This document shows positions 7,763 to 16,217 of a DNA stretch of 19,333 bases, piece after piece (position 1 is the stretch's first letter; each line of letters begins with the position of its first letter). Position numbers and translations under genes: made by a program. The notes beneath the pieces are model-generated. The model ran no database searches. It was not told the DNA's origin and saw nothing but the letters and a program-made list of their open reading frames with translations. This DNA is from JALGWN01 sp964598025 (GTDB lineage Bacteria; Arandabacterota; Arandabacteria; Arandabacterales; Arandabacteraceae): assembly GCA_964598025.1 (NCBI GenBank), contig CAZRAU010000061.1, forward strand, positions 1 through 19,333. Direction: 5' to 3'.

Positions 7763-8560
7763 CTACCTCGCCGGACCGAACCCGAAGAAGTGGGTGACCT
7801 CCATGTCTTCCGGCACATCGTCTCCGTGCGCACCCGTTCCGGTCGCCGGATCGTAATGCGCCCCGTGATCGGGTGAGAAGGTGAGTAAATACCGGTGCGA
7901 ACTCCAGGCGGCGTCTGCCGCGACAGCAAGCGAGATGAAGCTCTCCGCATGCTGCCTAAGCGCGTCCAGGGCATCGCGGGATTCGGGGTGGCCCCGATGC
8001 AGGGCGTCATCGTATTGCTGCTGATATGCGACTATAAGATGGTGGCGGTCGGCTTCAATAAGATCCAAGGCCCGGCGCAGCACGGCCTCATCATAGGGTT
8101 CGGCGAACTGGTCCGCTCCGGCTCCCCTGAAAATCACATCCATCGATGAATCCTCCACCGCAACGATGGCCACGTTGCGGCCCTCGCGAACCAGAACATC
8201 GAAGATGGTTTCACACGCCGGGGCACGCTTGACGTACTCCGTTATGCCATGCACGGCCGGTCCGGCCCCGGTGAACATCGAGGCATAGCAGACCGGTGTC
8301 TTGGGGGGCACCACCGAACGCAGGTCCACCCTGATCGGGGCATACCTGCTGATGGGGAGAAAGACAGAGGCGTACTCACCGACAAGCGCGGTCCCGATGG
8401 CATCCGGGCTGAAGATCAGGCACCGCGTCAGGGCCCCGGCGCCCGGGCTGTCACTGGAACCTGTGATCTCGTCAAGGGCTCGGCCTTCTGAGGCTGCCGG
8501 GGGGTCGATACCCATGAGATCGCAGATTGTGGGTGTAATGGCGCATATCGATTTCATCAT
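7763..8560 (-). CDS. Alkaline phosphatase superfamily phosphoesterase (265 aa)
   Basis: A compact member of the alkaline phosphatase/type I phosphodiesterase superfamily, probably cytoplasmic because no signal peptide is seen. Metal and catalytic residues can be placed as follows: Asp53 in IFSPDAIG, nucleophile Thr88 in PPKTPVCYASMFTG, Asp184/185 with His188 in YDDALH, Asp231-His232 in SPDHGAH and His245 in GAHGDD. A peculiarity is the N-terminus (ITPTICDLMGIDPP plus GRALDEI), which looks like the segment normally near the C-terminus of sulfatases and phosphoglycerate mutase-like enzymes. I recall similar small proteins in Firmicutes, so this is probably a family trait and not a rearrangement. 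The frame is open to 8824, but that would overlap the divergent operon. The ATGATG at 8560/8557 fits the family start, with a weak AGG site upstream. The substrate is unknown. Confidence 0.82.
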   Translation of the reverse strand: MMKSICAITPTICDLMGIDPPAASEGRALDEITGSSDSPGAGALTRCLIFSPDAIGTALVGEYASVFLPISRYAPIRVDLRSVVPPKTPVCYASMFTGAGPAVHGITEYVKRAPACETIFDVLVREGRNVAIVAVEDSSMDVIFRGAGADQFAEPYDEAVLRRALDLIEADRHHLIVAYQQQYDDALHRGHPESRDALDALRQHAESFISLAVAADAAWSSHRYLLTFSPDHGAHYDPATGTGAHGDDVPEDMEVTHFFGFGPAR

Positions 8561-8600
8561 GGAACAGAACCTAATAGGACGAAACGGTCGGCGCAATGGC

Positions 8601-8629
8601 TTGACCGGCAGCCCTGCGCAAAATACAAT
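8601..8629 (+). promoter_or_regulatory. Sigma70-like promoter of the glycosyltransferase-sbcC operon
   Basis: TTGACC (8601-8606) and TACAAT (8624-8629) are separated by exactly 17 bases, each box matching the consensus in five of six positions. The transcript would start near 8636, giving a leader of about 16 nt that contains the GGAGG ribosome site (8642-8646) before the TTG start at 8652. It lies in the 91-bp divergent region shared with the minus-strand phosphoesterase. Confidence 0.7.
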
Positions 8630-8651
8630 GTAGCAGATATCGGAGGGTTGC

Positions 8652-9692
8652 TTGGAACGTATCGCCATAGTTTGCGAAGACATCTCCCGTCCCATCGACG
8701 AGGGCTTCAAGAAAGCGACCGTGAGGCTCGCCGCTGCACTGAAGGCTCTGGTTTCGGAAAGCGCCGTCTTCACCCAGGAGCCCGCCGGCGCGGCCATCGA
8801 TGCCCATACCCTCCCTGGCAACAAGTTTCTCTGGGACCGGACCTTTTCAAGGAGGCTACGTGACCTCGATCCCGATGTGATTCTCTACGTCCCGCAGGCC
8901 GCCGCGACTCCGATGAGTATCGCCAGGGGGGCATCCTTGCGAAGCCAGAGCGCCGGCAAGCCTGTGGCCTTGCTTTCGCTCCAGCGGCGGACCTACCCGG
9001 CGTTTCTCAAGCCTCTTCTGAAGGCGCTCGGGCCCGACCTTATGTTGGTGCTGTCGACTTCGGGTCTGGAAGCGGTTCGAGGAATCGGATGCAAGGCGAG
9101 ACGCGTGCCTCTGGGGGTGGACTCCGAGGTTTTCAAGCCGGCCGAACCCGGAGCAAAACGAAACCTGAGAGCCAAGTATGGTATTCCCGAAGGCAGGATC
9201 GTGCTGCATGTGGGGCATATCTCTCCCGGGCGCAATCTCAAGGTCCTCAGGGGCCTTGCCGATGGGGCGACAAAGGTACTGGTCGTATCAAGTACGACAA
9301 CCAGACGGCACCCGGAAGTCGAGGCCATGCTCCGGACGCCTCAAATCATACTGATGGATACCTATATCGAGCACATAGAGGAGATCTACAGGTTGGCCGA
9401 CGGCTACCTGTTTCCGACATTCAGTGCCACCGATGCCATCGACATCCCGCTTTCGGTGCTGGAGGCAATGGCAACCAACCTGCCGGTCGCAACAACGGCT
9501 TTCGGAGGTCTGCCTGATCTCTTCGCTTCCGGTGAGGGGCTCTTCATCTGCACTACGGAAGACGGGCTGGTCGAGGCGGCCGGCAAGATGCTCGATAGCA
9601 AGACCATCGCCACCCGGAACAGCATCCTCGGCCTATCATGGGACAACGCGGCCAGGAGCGTCCTGGAGGCGATCGCAGCGGAGTTGTCATGA
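8652..9692 (+). CDS. GT4-like glycosyltransferase
   Basis: A 346-aa GT-B fold glycosyltransferase, expected to move a sugar from a nucleotide-sugar donor. The N-terminal half is variable (ERIAIVCEDISRP onward). The linker LGVDSEVFKP and the C-terminal donor-binding part are clear: VLHVGHISPGRNL, then ADGYLFPTF and IPLSVLEAMATNLPVATT with Glu271, and GGLPDLF. In the usual EX7E motif the first Glu is missing; Ile stands there with an Asp one place later, so donor-phosphate contacts may differ. The TTG start is chosen because GGAGG (8642-8646) lies 5 bases upstream and the protein then begins with a typical beta strand. It is the first gene of the operon. Its stop overlaps the next start in ATGA, indicating translational coupling. 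The acceptor is unknown. Confidence 0.85.
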   Translation: MERIAIVCEDISRPIDEGFKKATVRLAAALKALVSESAVFTQEPAGAAIDAHTLPGNKFLWDRTFSRRLRDLDPDVILYVPQAAATPMSIARGASLRSQSAGKPVALLSLQRRTYPAFLKPLLKALGPDLMLVLSTSGLEAVRGIGCKARRVPLGVDSEVFKPAEPGAKRNLRAKYGIPEGRIVLHVGHISPGRNLKVLRGLADGATKVLVVSSTTTRRHPEVEAMLRTPQIILMDTYIEHIEEIYRLADGYLFPTFSATDAIDIPLSVLEAMATNLPVATTAFGGLPDLFASGEGLFICTTEDGLVEAAGKMLDSKTIATRNSILGLSWDNAARSVLEAIAAELS

Positions 9693-10372
9693 AGAAGAAG
9701 ATGGTCGTACTCATGGGACTCGACGGAAGCGGCAAGAGCACCCAGGCCGAACGCCTCCGCGATTGGCTCAAGGCCGGAGGCATCTCAGCGGAGACGGTCT
9801 GGATGCGCGGTGAGTCCTACCTTACCCGACCTGTCCTGGCCGTGGGCAAGGCCCTGCTTGGGGCACCCAGGGAAACCAAGCGGGGCGATGGCATCAAGGC
9901 CGGCAAGGCCTATGACGACTATGTCGGAAGCAAGCACACGATGTTCAAGAATCCGTTGCTTCGCAGGCTCTGGACCGGCCTCACGCTGCTTGACCTCTAC
10001 ATCACGTTCCGTGCCGCGTTCGCCAGAATCCCACGGAAGACCGGAGTGGTTATTCTCGACAGGTACATCTATGATAGCTTCATAGACATCGATACCGCCT
10101 ACGGCGAGGGAGGCGAAGAGGCTGAACGCCTGCTTGGTTCGACCATGGCCGGACTTTTTCCCAAACCCGACCTCGTACTGCTCCTGGAGATCGCGCCGGA
10201 AGATGCAATGAAGCGAAAGGACGACATTCCTTCGATCGCTTACCTCGACGAGCGTGAGGCTGTCTATGAGATGATCGGCCGGGCCGTGGGCGCCGTCAGG
10301 ATCGATGCCGGGAAACCTGTTGAAGAGGTCCAGGCGCGGATAAGAGACGCCATCAAAGGAGCGATCAAGTGA
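9689..10372 (+). CDS. Thymidylate kinase-like P-loop nucleoside/sugar kinase
   Basis: A 227-aa P-loop kinase of the thymidylate kinase-like group. Walker A is GLDGSGKST (10-18). The base/acceptor-site motif DRYIYDS starts at Asp124. DLVLLLEIAPEDAMKRK gives the beta strand plus a LID-like basic segment. It departs from ordinary Tmk: a longer middle part (TRPVLAVGKALLG to LDLYITFRAAF) replaces the substrate-binding helices, and DSFIDIDTAYG replaces the usual DSSLAYQG. The true dTMP kinase may therefore be elsewhere, and this copy could act on another nucleotide, lipid or sugar; that is inference. The ATG at 9689 overlaps the glycosyltransferase stop (ATGA) and has GGAG 5 bases upstream; a start at 9638 would add 17 unrelated residues. 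It ends in a GTGA overlap with the next gene. Confidence 0.8.
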   Translation: MKKKMVVLMGLDGSGKSTQAERLRDWLKAGGISAETVWMRGESYLTRPVLAVGKALLGAPRETKRGDGIKAGKAYDDYVGSKHTMFKNPLLRRLWTGLTLLDLYITFRAAFARIPRKTGVVILDRYIYDSFIDIDTAYGEGGEEAERLLGSTMAGLFPKPDLVLLLEIAPEDAMKRKDDIPSIAYLDEREAVYEMIGRAVGAVRIDAGKPVEEVQARIRDAIKGAIK

Positions 10373-11814
10373 GCAAGGTTGTGGTCCTGGGAATCGATGC
10401 CCTCGATGCGGCACTGCTTAAACGCTGGAAAAGCTATCTCCCGCACTTCAGCCGCATCATGGAAGAGGGGTACTTCGCGCCCCTGGAATCTACGATGCCT
10501 CCGGATTCCATTCCCGCCTGGGTCACCATCTATACCGGCATGCAACCGTGGGAACATGGTGTGGTTGATTCCATGGACTACCTGGACATAAAGCAAGGAT
10601 CGCAGGCGGTTGACACGGGCATCTTCAGGGGCAAGACCTTCTGGGACAAAGCCGGGGCCGCCGGAAAGAGGGTCTGTGTCGTGAATCCCCTACTTGCATA
10701 TCCCGTGTGGCCCGTGAACGGGATAATGGTGAACGGACCTGTGTTCATAACCGGTGACGCCCAGACCTTTCCTGAAGAGATCGCCGGGAGCATGACACTG
10801 CCGGAACTCGGCGGCATGGTTGATTTTCCCGGCCGGAGGGACTTGGGTGTGTTCCTTGAGCGGACCGCGCAGGTGACCCGCGACCAGGCCGAGTTCGGCC
10901 TCGATCTCATGGCCCGTGAGGAGTGGGATGTCTTCTTCCTTTGCCTCCTTACGCTGGACCGGGTCATGCACTTCCTCTGGCGTTACACCGATCCGGAGGA
11001 CCCGACGTATCCAGGCAAGAACCCATTCGAGAACTCGGTCAGGGACTTCTTCATCCTGCTCGACTCGATCGTCGGCAAGTTTGCCGACCGGCTCTCCCCC
11101 GACCAGAAACTCCTTATCGTCAGCGACCACGGCCACGGCAGGCGCCCTACCAGGGCCCTTTACATAAACGAAATGCTGAGACGCGAGGGTCTTCTTAAGA
11201 CCCCTCAGGGCAGGGTGCCGGGCTTAAGTCCGGTCGCCGTCGTCGAGAAGACCAAGACGGCGTTCCTGCGGATGATGCACCGACTGGACCTCGAGGACTG
11301 GGTCTACAAGATTGCGTCGGTCATTCCCAAGGAGAGGCGGAAGAGGCTTAAGTCCTCGTCCTACGCGGTGATGAAAGACGAGAGCCTGGCGTGGCTTTCG
11401 GACACCGGCGGCGGCACCTCATTTGGAGGTGTTGAGATAAACAGGTCGCTCTGCCCGGCCCGGGGAACGGATTACGAGGCCCTGCGGGAGAGGTTGATCG
11501 AGCTGCTGACGCCGCTTACCAACACGGAGGGCGAGCGTATCGTGGAGTTCGCCGGGAAGCGGGAGGACGTCTTCACGGGAGCGAACGTGGACAGGTATCC
11601 CGACGTGGTTTTCGAGCTCAGGGAGGACTACGGCATTGACAGGGCCCTCTTCTCCGGTCTCCTGGGCAAGAGCTCGACTCACAGGAAGGTCTCCGGAGGC
11701 CACTCCAAGTTCGGGACGCTCATGCTCCTGGGCTCAGGCCTGACGCCCCCCGGGGAGAGGCCTCACATTTCACAGGTCTACGGGACCATAATGCGAATTC
11801 TCGAACTCGAATAG
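10369..11814 (+). CDS. Type I phosphodiesterase/nucleotide pyrophosphatase family enzyme (alkaline phosphatase superfamily)
   Basis: A 481-aa, probably cytoplasmic protein without signal peptide, resembling COG3379-type phosphohydrolases/phosphomutases. The metal site can be read as Asp10 (VVVLGIDALD), nucleophile Ser47 (MPPDSIPAWVTIYTG), Asp197 with His201 (LTLDRVMHFLW), Asp253-His254 (IVSDHGHG) and His445 (SGGHSKFG). It is complete, so likely active. Related proteins often hold Thr at the nucleophile place; Ser here is acceptable in the superfamily. The GTG start overlaps the kinase stop by four bases (GTGA), and the stop is 2 bp before sbcD. With the glycosyltransferase and kinase it suggests synthesis or turnover of a phosphorylated glycan or head group; that role is inferred from context only. 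Confidence 0.83.
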   Translation: MSKVVVLGIDALDAALLKRWKSYLPHFSRIMEEGYFAPLESTMPPDSIPAWVTIYTGMQPWEHGVVDSMDYLDIKQGSQAVDTGIFRGKTFWDKAGAAGKRVCVVNPLLAYPVWPVNGIMVNGPVFITGDAQTFPEEIAGSMTLPELGGMVDFPGRRDLGVFLERTAQVTRDQAEFGLDLMAREEWDVFFLCLLTLDRVMHFLWRYTDPEDPTYPGKNPFENSVRDFFILLDSIVGKFADRLSPDQKLLIVSDHGHGRRPTRALYINEMLRREGLLKTPQGRVPGLSPVAVVEKTKTAFLRMMHRLDLEDWVYKIASVIPKERRKRLKSSSYAVMKDESLAWLSDTGGGTSFGGVEINRSLCPARGTDYEALRERLIELLTPLTNTEGERIVEFAGKREDVFTGANVDRYPDVVFELREDYGIDRALFSGLLGKSSTHRKVSGGHSKFGTLMLLGSGLTPPGERPHISQVYGTIMRILELE

Positions 11815-11816
11815 CT

Positions 11817-12971
11817 ATGCGTATCCTGCACACAAGCGACTGGCACCTGGGACGCCTTTTTCACGAGGTACATCTCACCGAGGAACAGGCCCACGTGCTG
11901 GGGCAGCTCGTGGAACTTGCACGGGACATGCGGCCCGATGTGGTTGTCGTGGCCGGCGACGTATACGACCGTGCCGTGCCGCCGCCCGATGCGGTCTGCC
12001 TCCTGAATGATGTGCTTTCCAGACTAGTGCTCGAGGTTGGTGTCACGGTCATCCTGACAGCCGGAAACCACGACAGCCCCGACCGCCTGGGTTTCGGGTC
12101 GAGCATAATGGAGAGCCGTGGGCTCCACATATCGGCGCGCCTTGAGGGAGAGGTCCGGCCGGTCATCCTACAGGACAGGCACGGGCCCGTGTACTTCTAT
12201 CCCCTGCCCTACGCCGAGCCGGCGGTAGTGCGGGAGCGCCTTGGGCTGGACGCGATAAGAGACCACCAGTCCGCCATGGAGGCCCTGGTCGGCCGGATAA
12301 AGCAAGGTCGGCCTCCCGGTGTGCGCTCGGTCCTCATCGCCCATGCGTTCGTCGCAGGCGGCCGTGAGAGCGAATCCGAGCGGCCGCTTTCGGTTGGAGG
12401 CGCCGGGGCGGTGGAAGCATCGTGCCTTGAAGGCTTCGACTATGTCGCCCTGGGTCATCTCCACAGGCCGCAGCAGGTGGGTGATAAGGGCATTCACTAC
12501 TCCGGGTCGTTGCTCAAGTATTCCTTCTCCGAAGCCGGCCAGTCGAAATGCGTGAAACTCATAGATCTGGACGACAGGGGCCGGTGTTCGCTTGAAACGA
12601 TAAGCCTCACGCCTAGACACGATGTCAGAACGATCAGCGGCTATCTGAATGATCTTGTCGAACATCCCGAGCAGGGTCCCGGCCGTGAGGACTTCCTGTC
12701 CGTGGCTTTGCTTGATACGGGAGCTCTCTATGACCCGATGGGTAAGCTGCGTGAAGTCTACCCCAATGTGCTCCACCTCCCACCACGCACGCTTGCCGGT
12801 GAGGAAGCAGGCCGCGGCCCCACCATCGACCACCGGAAGATGACCGAAACCGGACTCTTCGCCGCCTTCTATCGCGAGGTCACCGGCGAGGCCCTCTCAG
12901 CCGAGCAACGGAAGACCTTCATAGAAGTAGCGGACCGGCTGAGACAAGTGGAAAGGGAGGGCGGCATTTGA
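11817..12971 (+). CDS. sbcD: DNA double-strand break nuclease subunit SbcD (Mre11-like)
   Basis: Mn-dependent nuclease subunit of the SbcCD complex, which trims blocked DNA ends and cuts hairpins formed by palindromes. The 384-aa length is normal. The five phosphoesterase motifs are visible: SDWHLG (Asp8, His10), AGDVYD (46-51), AGNHDSPDRL (82-91), LIAHAFVAGG and LGHLHRPQ (212-219). The C-terminal cap domain follows. The start is 2 bp after the upstream phosphodiesterase stop, so no separate promoter fits and translation is probably by reinitiation. The stop overlaps the TTG start of sbcC. Position inside a glycosyltransferase/kinase operon is unusual, since sbcD more often stands only with sbcC. 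Confidence 0.96.
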   Translation: MRILHTSDWHLGRLFHEVHLTEEQAHVLGQLVELARDMRPDVVVVAGDVYDRAVPPPDAVCLLNDVLSRLVLEVGVTVILTAGNHDSPDRLGFGSSIMESRGLHISARLEGEVRPVILQDRHGPVYFYPLPYAEPAVVRERLGLDAIRDHQSAMEALVGRIKQGRPPGVRSVLIAHAFVAGGRESESERPLSVGGAGAVEASCLEGFDYVALGHLHRPQQVGDKGIHYSGSLLKYSFSEAGQSKCVKLIDLDDRGRCSLETISLTPRHDVRTISGYLNDLVEHPEQGPGREDFLSVALLDTGALYDPMGKLREVYPNVLHLPPRTLAGEEAGRGPTIDHRKMTETGLFAAFYREVTGEALSAEQRKTFIEVADRLRQVEREGGI

Positions 12972-15900
12972 GGCCCCTTAAACTCATCATGCAGGCCTTC
13001 GGCCCCTATGCCGGGCGCGAGGAGGTCGACTTCCGCAGTTTGGGGGACAAGTCCTTCTTCCTGATACACGGCCCCACAGGCGGGGGGAAGACCACCATCC
13101 TGGATGCCATGTGTTACGCGCTCTACGGTGACACCTCGGGCGGGACCAGGAACGGCAAGGAGATGCGAAGCGACCATGCCGATTCGGCGACACCCACGGA
13201 GATCGTCTTTGATTTCGCGTTGGGAGGGGCATGCTACAGGGTATGCCGTATGCCCGAACAAGGGCGCCCGCGAAAACGCGGCGACGGCATGACCACGCAG
13301 AGGCCGGAGGCCACCCTGTGGAAACTCAAACAGGTGGCGGACTCCAGCCTCAGGGAGGCGGGCGTGATTGAGACCCAGTGGAGCAGGGTCACCACCGTCA
13401 TAGAAGACCTCCTCGGCTTCAAGAGCGAGCAGTTCAGGCAGGTGATAATGCTGCCTCAGGGCCGGTTCCAGGAACTCCTGCTGGCGGGATCGAAGGAGCG
13501 CGAAGCAATTCTCGAGATGCTTTTCCAAACCGAAATCTACCGCCGCATCGAAGAGGCGCTCAAGGCCGCGGCAAAAGAGCTCGCGGACGAGATGCAGAGC
13601 CTCAACCAGCGCCGTGCCATCCTGCTCGAACAGGCTGAGGTGGATGACGGCCCGGAGCTCGACCGGCGGCTCCGGGACCTCGAAACCAAGCTTGCCCGGG
13701 CGGAGGCAAGCCTGGAGCACCTGCGTGCAAGGGAGAAGAACACTCAGCAGCGGCTTCAGGCCGGACGAGCCCTCGCTGACAGGGTCAGAGAGCGCGAGAC
13801 CGCCGAGCAGGAGCTCGGCCTTTTCGCCGAGGCGGGCCGGGAGATGAGGGAAAAGAAGCAGCGCTTGAAGCTTGCCCGTAAGGCCGCGGGCATCGTGGCC
13901 GTGGAAGAGGCCATGGAAGACCGGCAGCGGGAGGCGCGGGAGTGCAAGCACGGTCTCAATGGGGCCCGTCAAACCCTGGAGCAGACCAAAAAGCGCAGGG
14001 ATGAATCTGCCCGAGTGCTTGCCCGCGAGAAGCGATGCGAAGGCAAACGGCAAAGAGCAAGCAAGCAGGTGATCAGGCTGGAGGGGTTTGTGGGTCAGAT
14101 GGCCGAACTCGAAGACGCAAGAGGCCGGTTGGAGCATGCCCGCAAGCATCTCGGGGCCGTCACCGGCGACGTCGAGACCCGCGGAAGGGCCATCGCAAAA
14201 ACCGCGGACGGCATGAAGGCGTTGGATCGGACCCTCACGAAGGGCCGGGAAAAGGCAGGTGCCGTCCCCGCACTCAGGCTCCGGCTGGAGCACTCCGGAA
14301 AGCAACTCAAGCAGAGGCAGAAGCTCGAGACCGCGAGGCGCGGCCTCAGAGACGCGCGCAAAGCCCTCAGGGGTTTGGAAAGTGAGATGAAACAGACCGG
14401 CATGTGCCTCGAAAGAGCGCGTAAGGTACGCGAGCGCCTCGAGAAGGCCTGGCGGGAAGGCCAGGCTGGGATCCTGGCTGGGACCCTTCGGACCGACACG
14501 CCTTGCCCGGTGTGCGGCTCGATCGAACACCCCCACCCTGCCCACTTGCCACCCGATGTTCCGGACCAGGACCGCCTGAACCAACAGAGAGCGCGGGTGG
14601 AAGCCGCCGAGAAGCAACGCGACCAGGCGCGGGATGCTCATGCGGAGAGACAACGTGAGGTTTCACGTCTGGAGGCGGAGGTCCACTCCCTGGCGGGAGG
14701 CCTGGGCGAGGCTGCCGGACGGCCCTTGAGTTCGGCTGTGGCCGCAGTCAGAAGACTCGAGCGGGACCTTGAGGGAGCGGAGGCCTCAGGCCGGACCGCG
14801 GAGGAGGCAAGCGCGGACCTGGAGCGGATGCGAAAGCAGGAGACCGGAGCCCGGAAAGAACTCACAGAGAGAGAGGCCGCACTCAAGCGGGCTGAGAAGG
14901 AGTTCGAAGGTGCCCGTGCCGTCGTACGCGAACGGGAGGGTAAGCTCCCCAGGAAGATCCGGACCCGCACCGAACTTGAAAGCGCCCTGGTGCAGGCCAG
15001 AAGCGATTACAAAAGCCTGCTCGATGCGCTCGAGGCAGCACGGGAGCGGGATTCGGCTACCCGGCAGGCATATGCCGAAGCCGGGGCGGACGCAAGGGCA
15101 GCCATGAAGGCCTTGAGGGCCGCGGAGCGGGAATCCGGCAAGGCAGAGGCCAGATTTGCCAAACGGATCAAGGCCGCCGGTTTCTCAGACCCTGAACACT
15201 ACGAGAATGCCAAGCTCGAAGATGAAGAGGCCGAGCACCTGGCCGAGGAGATCGACGACCATGAGGCCGGGCTTAAGGCGGCCAAGCTCAGGCTTACACG
15301 GGCCAGGCAGGCAACCAGGGGCAGGCAACGCCCCGACATCGCCGCGCTCGAGCGCAAGGCCGAGGAGGCCAAGTCGGAGTGCGACGAGAGCATAGCCCGG
15401 GCGGCGGAGATCCGAAAAGAGCACAGCGACGCAGCCGGCCTTCGCAAGGAAGTCGAACGCACGGAGCGGAATCTGAAAAACCTGGAGAAGCAGTACTGCG
15501 TGGCAGGCAAGATCGCCGATGTCGCAAACGGCAAGAACACCCAGGGCATTACCTTTCAGCGCTTCGTGCTTGCCGCACTCCTGGACGATGTGCTGAGCGC
15601 CGCCACCGAACGCCTCAAGGTCATGAGCCGCGGCCGGTTCGATCTCCAGAGGGCCGGTGAGCGGACTGACCGGCGCTCGGCAGGAGGCCTGGATCTGGAG
15701 GTCTACGACTCCTATACCGGGACGGCCCGACCGGTCTCGACGCTTTCCGGAGGAGAGACATTTCTTGCGGCCCTGTCGCTTGCCCTGGGGCTTGCGGATG
15801 CTGTCCAGGCCTATGCGGGCGGCATCCGCATGGAGACGGTATTCGTGGACGAGGGCTTTGGAAGCCTGGATCCTGAGTCTCTCGACCTGGCCGTTCGGGC

Positions 15901-16036
15901 CCTGATGGACCTTCAGCGAGGGAACCGCCTGGTGGGAATCATCTCGCACGTCCCGGAGCTCAAAGAGCGTATCGATGTGCGGCTTGAGGTGAGTCCGACG
16001 AGGCGGGGGAGTACGGCACGCTTCGTGGGCATCTGA
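12968..16036 (+). CDS. sbcC: SbcC ATPase subunit of the SbcCD nuclease (Rad50-like SMC protein)
   Basis: ATPase that clamps DNA and gates the SbcD nuclease. The 1022-aa protein has the N-terminal lobe MRPLKLIMQAFGPYAG and Walker A GPTGGGKT (35-42). Two very long Arg/Glu/Ala-rich coiled coils follow, interrupted by a zinc hook at Cys513-Pro-Val-Cys516 followed by GSIEHPHP. Then come the ABC signature LSGGE (926-930), Walker B with Asp961-Glu962 in VFVDEGFGSLD, and a conserved ISHVPELKERI end. All catalytic elements are intact and the length is typical. The TTG start shares four bases (TTGA) with the sbcD stop; no better start gives the conserved N-terminus. It is the last gene of the operon; the next 180 bp lead to an independent promoter. 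Confidence 0.96.
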   Translation: MRPLKLIMQAFGPYAGREEVDFRSLGDKSFFLIHGPTGGGKTTILDAMCYALYGDTSGGTRNGKEMRSDHADSATPTEIVFDFALGGACYRVCRMPEQGRPRKRGDGMTTQRPEATLWKLKQVADSSLREAGVIETQWSRVTTVIEDLLGFKSEQFRQVIMLPQGRFQELLLAGSKEREAILEMLFQTEIYRRIEEALKAAAKELADEMQSLNQRRAILLEQAEVDDGPELDRRLRDLETKLARAEASLEHLRAREKNTQQRLQAGRALADRVRERETAEQELGLFAEAGREMREKKQRLKLARKAAGIVAVEEAMEDRQREARECKHGLNGARQTLEQTKKRRDESARVLAREKRCEGKRQRASKQVIRLEGFVGQMAELEDARGRLEHARKHLGAVTGDVETRGRAIAKTADGMKALDRTLTKGREKAGAVPALRLRLEHSGKQLKQRQKLETARRGLRDARKALRGLESEMKQTGMCLERARKVRERLEKAWREGQAGILAGTLRTDTPCPVCGSIEHPHPAHLPPDVPDQDRLNQQRARVEAAEKQRDQARDAHAERQREVSRLEAEVHSLAGGLGEAAGRPLSSAVAAVRRLERDLEGAEASGRTAEEASADLERMRKQETGARKELTEREAALKRAEKEFEGARAVVREREGKLPRKIRTRTELESALVQARSDYKSLLDALEAARERDSATRQAYAEAGADARAAMKALRAAERESGKAEARFAKRIKAAGFSDPEHYENAKLEDEEAEHLAEEIDDHEAGLKAAKLRLTRARQATRGRQRPDIAALERKAEEAKSECDESIARAAEIRKEHSDAAGLRKEVERTERNLKNLEKQYCVAGKIADVANGKNTQGITFQRFVLAALLDDVLSAATERLKVMSRGRFDLQRAGERTDRRSAGGLDLEVYDSYTGTARPVSTLSGGETFLAALSLALGLADAVQAYAGGIRMETVFVDEGFGSLDPESLDLAVRALMDLQRGNRLVGIISHVPELKERIDVRLEVSPTRRGSTARFVGI

Positions 16037-16127
16037 CCCGTCGGGTGAAAAGCCATCGTCTGCTGCGTCATGCTCATCGCCACGGGAGTAGCAACGCTAC
16101 AAACAACCTTCCACATGTTTATACTTG

Positions 16128-16156
16128 TTGACGCCTGAACGGGGCAGGTCTAAAAT
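16128..16156 (+). promoter_or_regulatory. Strong sigma70-like promoter of the small membrane protein gene
   Basis: TTGACG (16128-16133), a spacer of exactly 17 bases, then TAAAAT (16151-16156), each box one mismatch from consensus. The transcript would begin near 16163, leaving a leader of about 55 nt before the ATG at 16218. It shows that the small gene is its own transcription unit and not a tail of the sbcDC operon. Confidence 0.75.
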
Positions 16157-16217
16157 GCAGCCGAAGGTTCACTTCAGGGATCCGGCCTCAAGAGCCGGCA
16201 AACTAAGGAGGGCTGTT

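Noticed and set aside
8561..8824. Longer start of the 265-aa phosphoesterase
   Set aside because: It would overlap the divergent operon promoter and the glycosyltransferase coding region, and the added residues show no family character.
12869..14653. 594-codon minus-strand open frame
   Set aside because: It lies fully antisense to the end of sbcD and the sbcC coiled coil. Long GC-rich coiled-coil genes produce such Leu/Gly/Pro-rich shadow frames.
16087..16099. Small hairpin GTAGC / GCTAC after sbcC as terminator
   Set aside because: Only five base pairs with a 3-base loop and no T tract.
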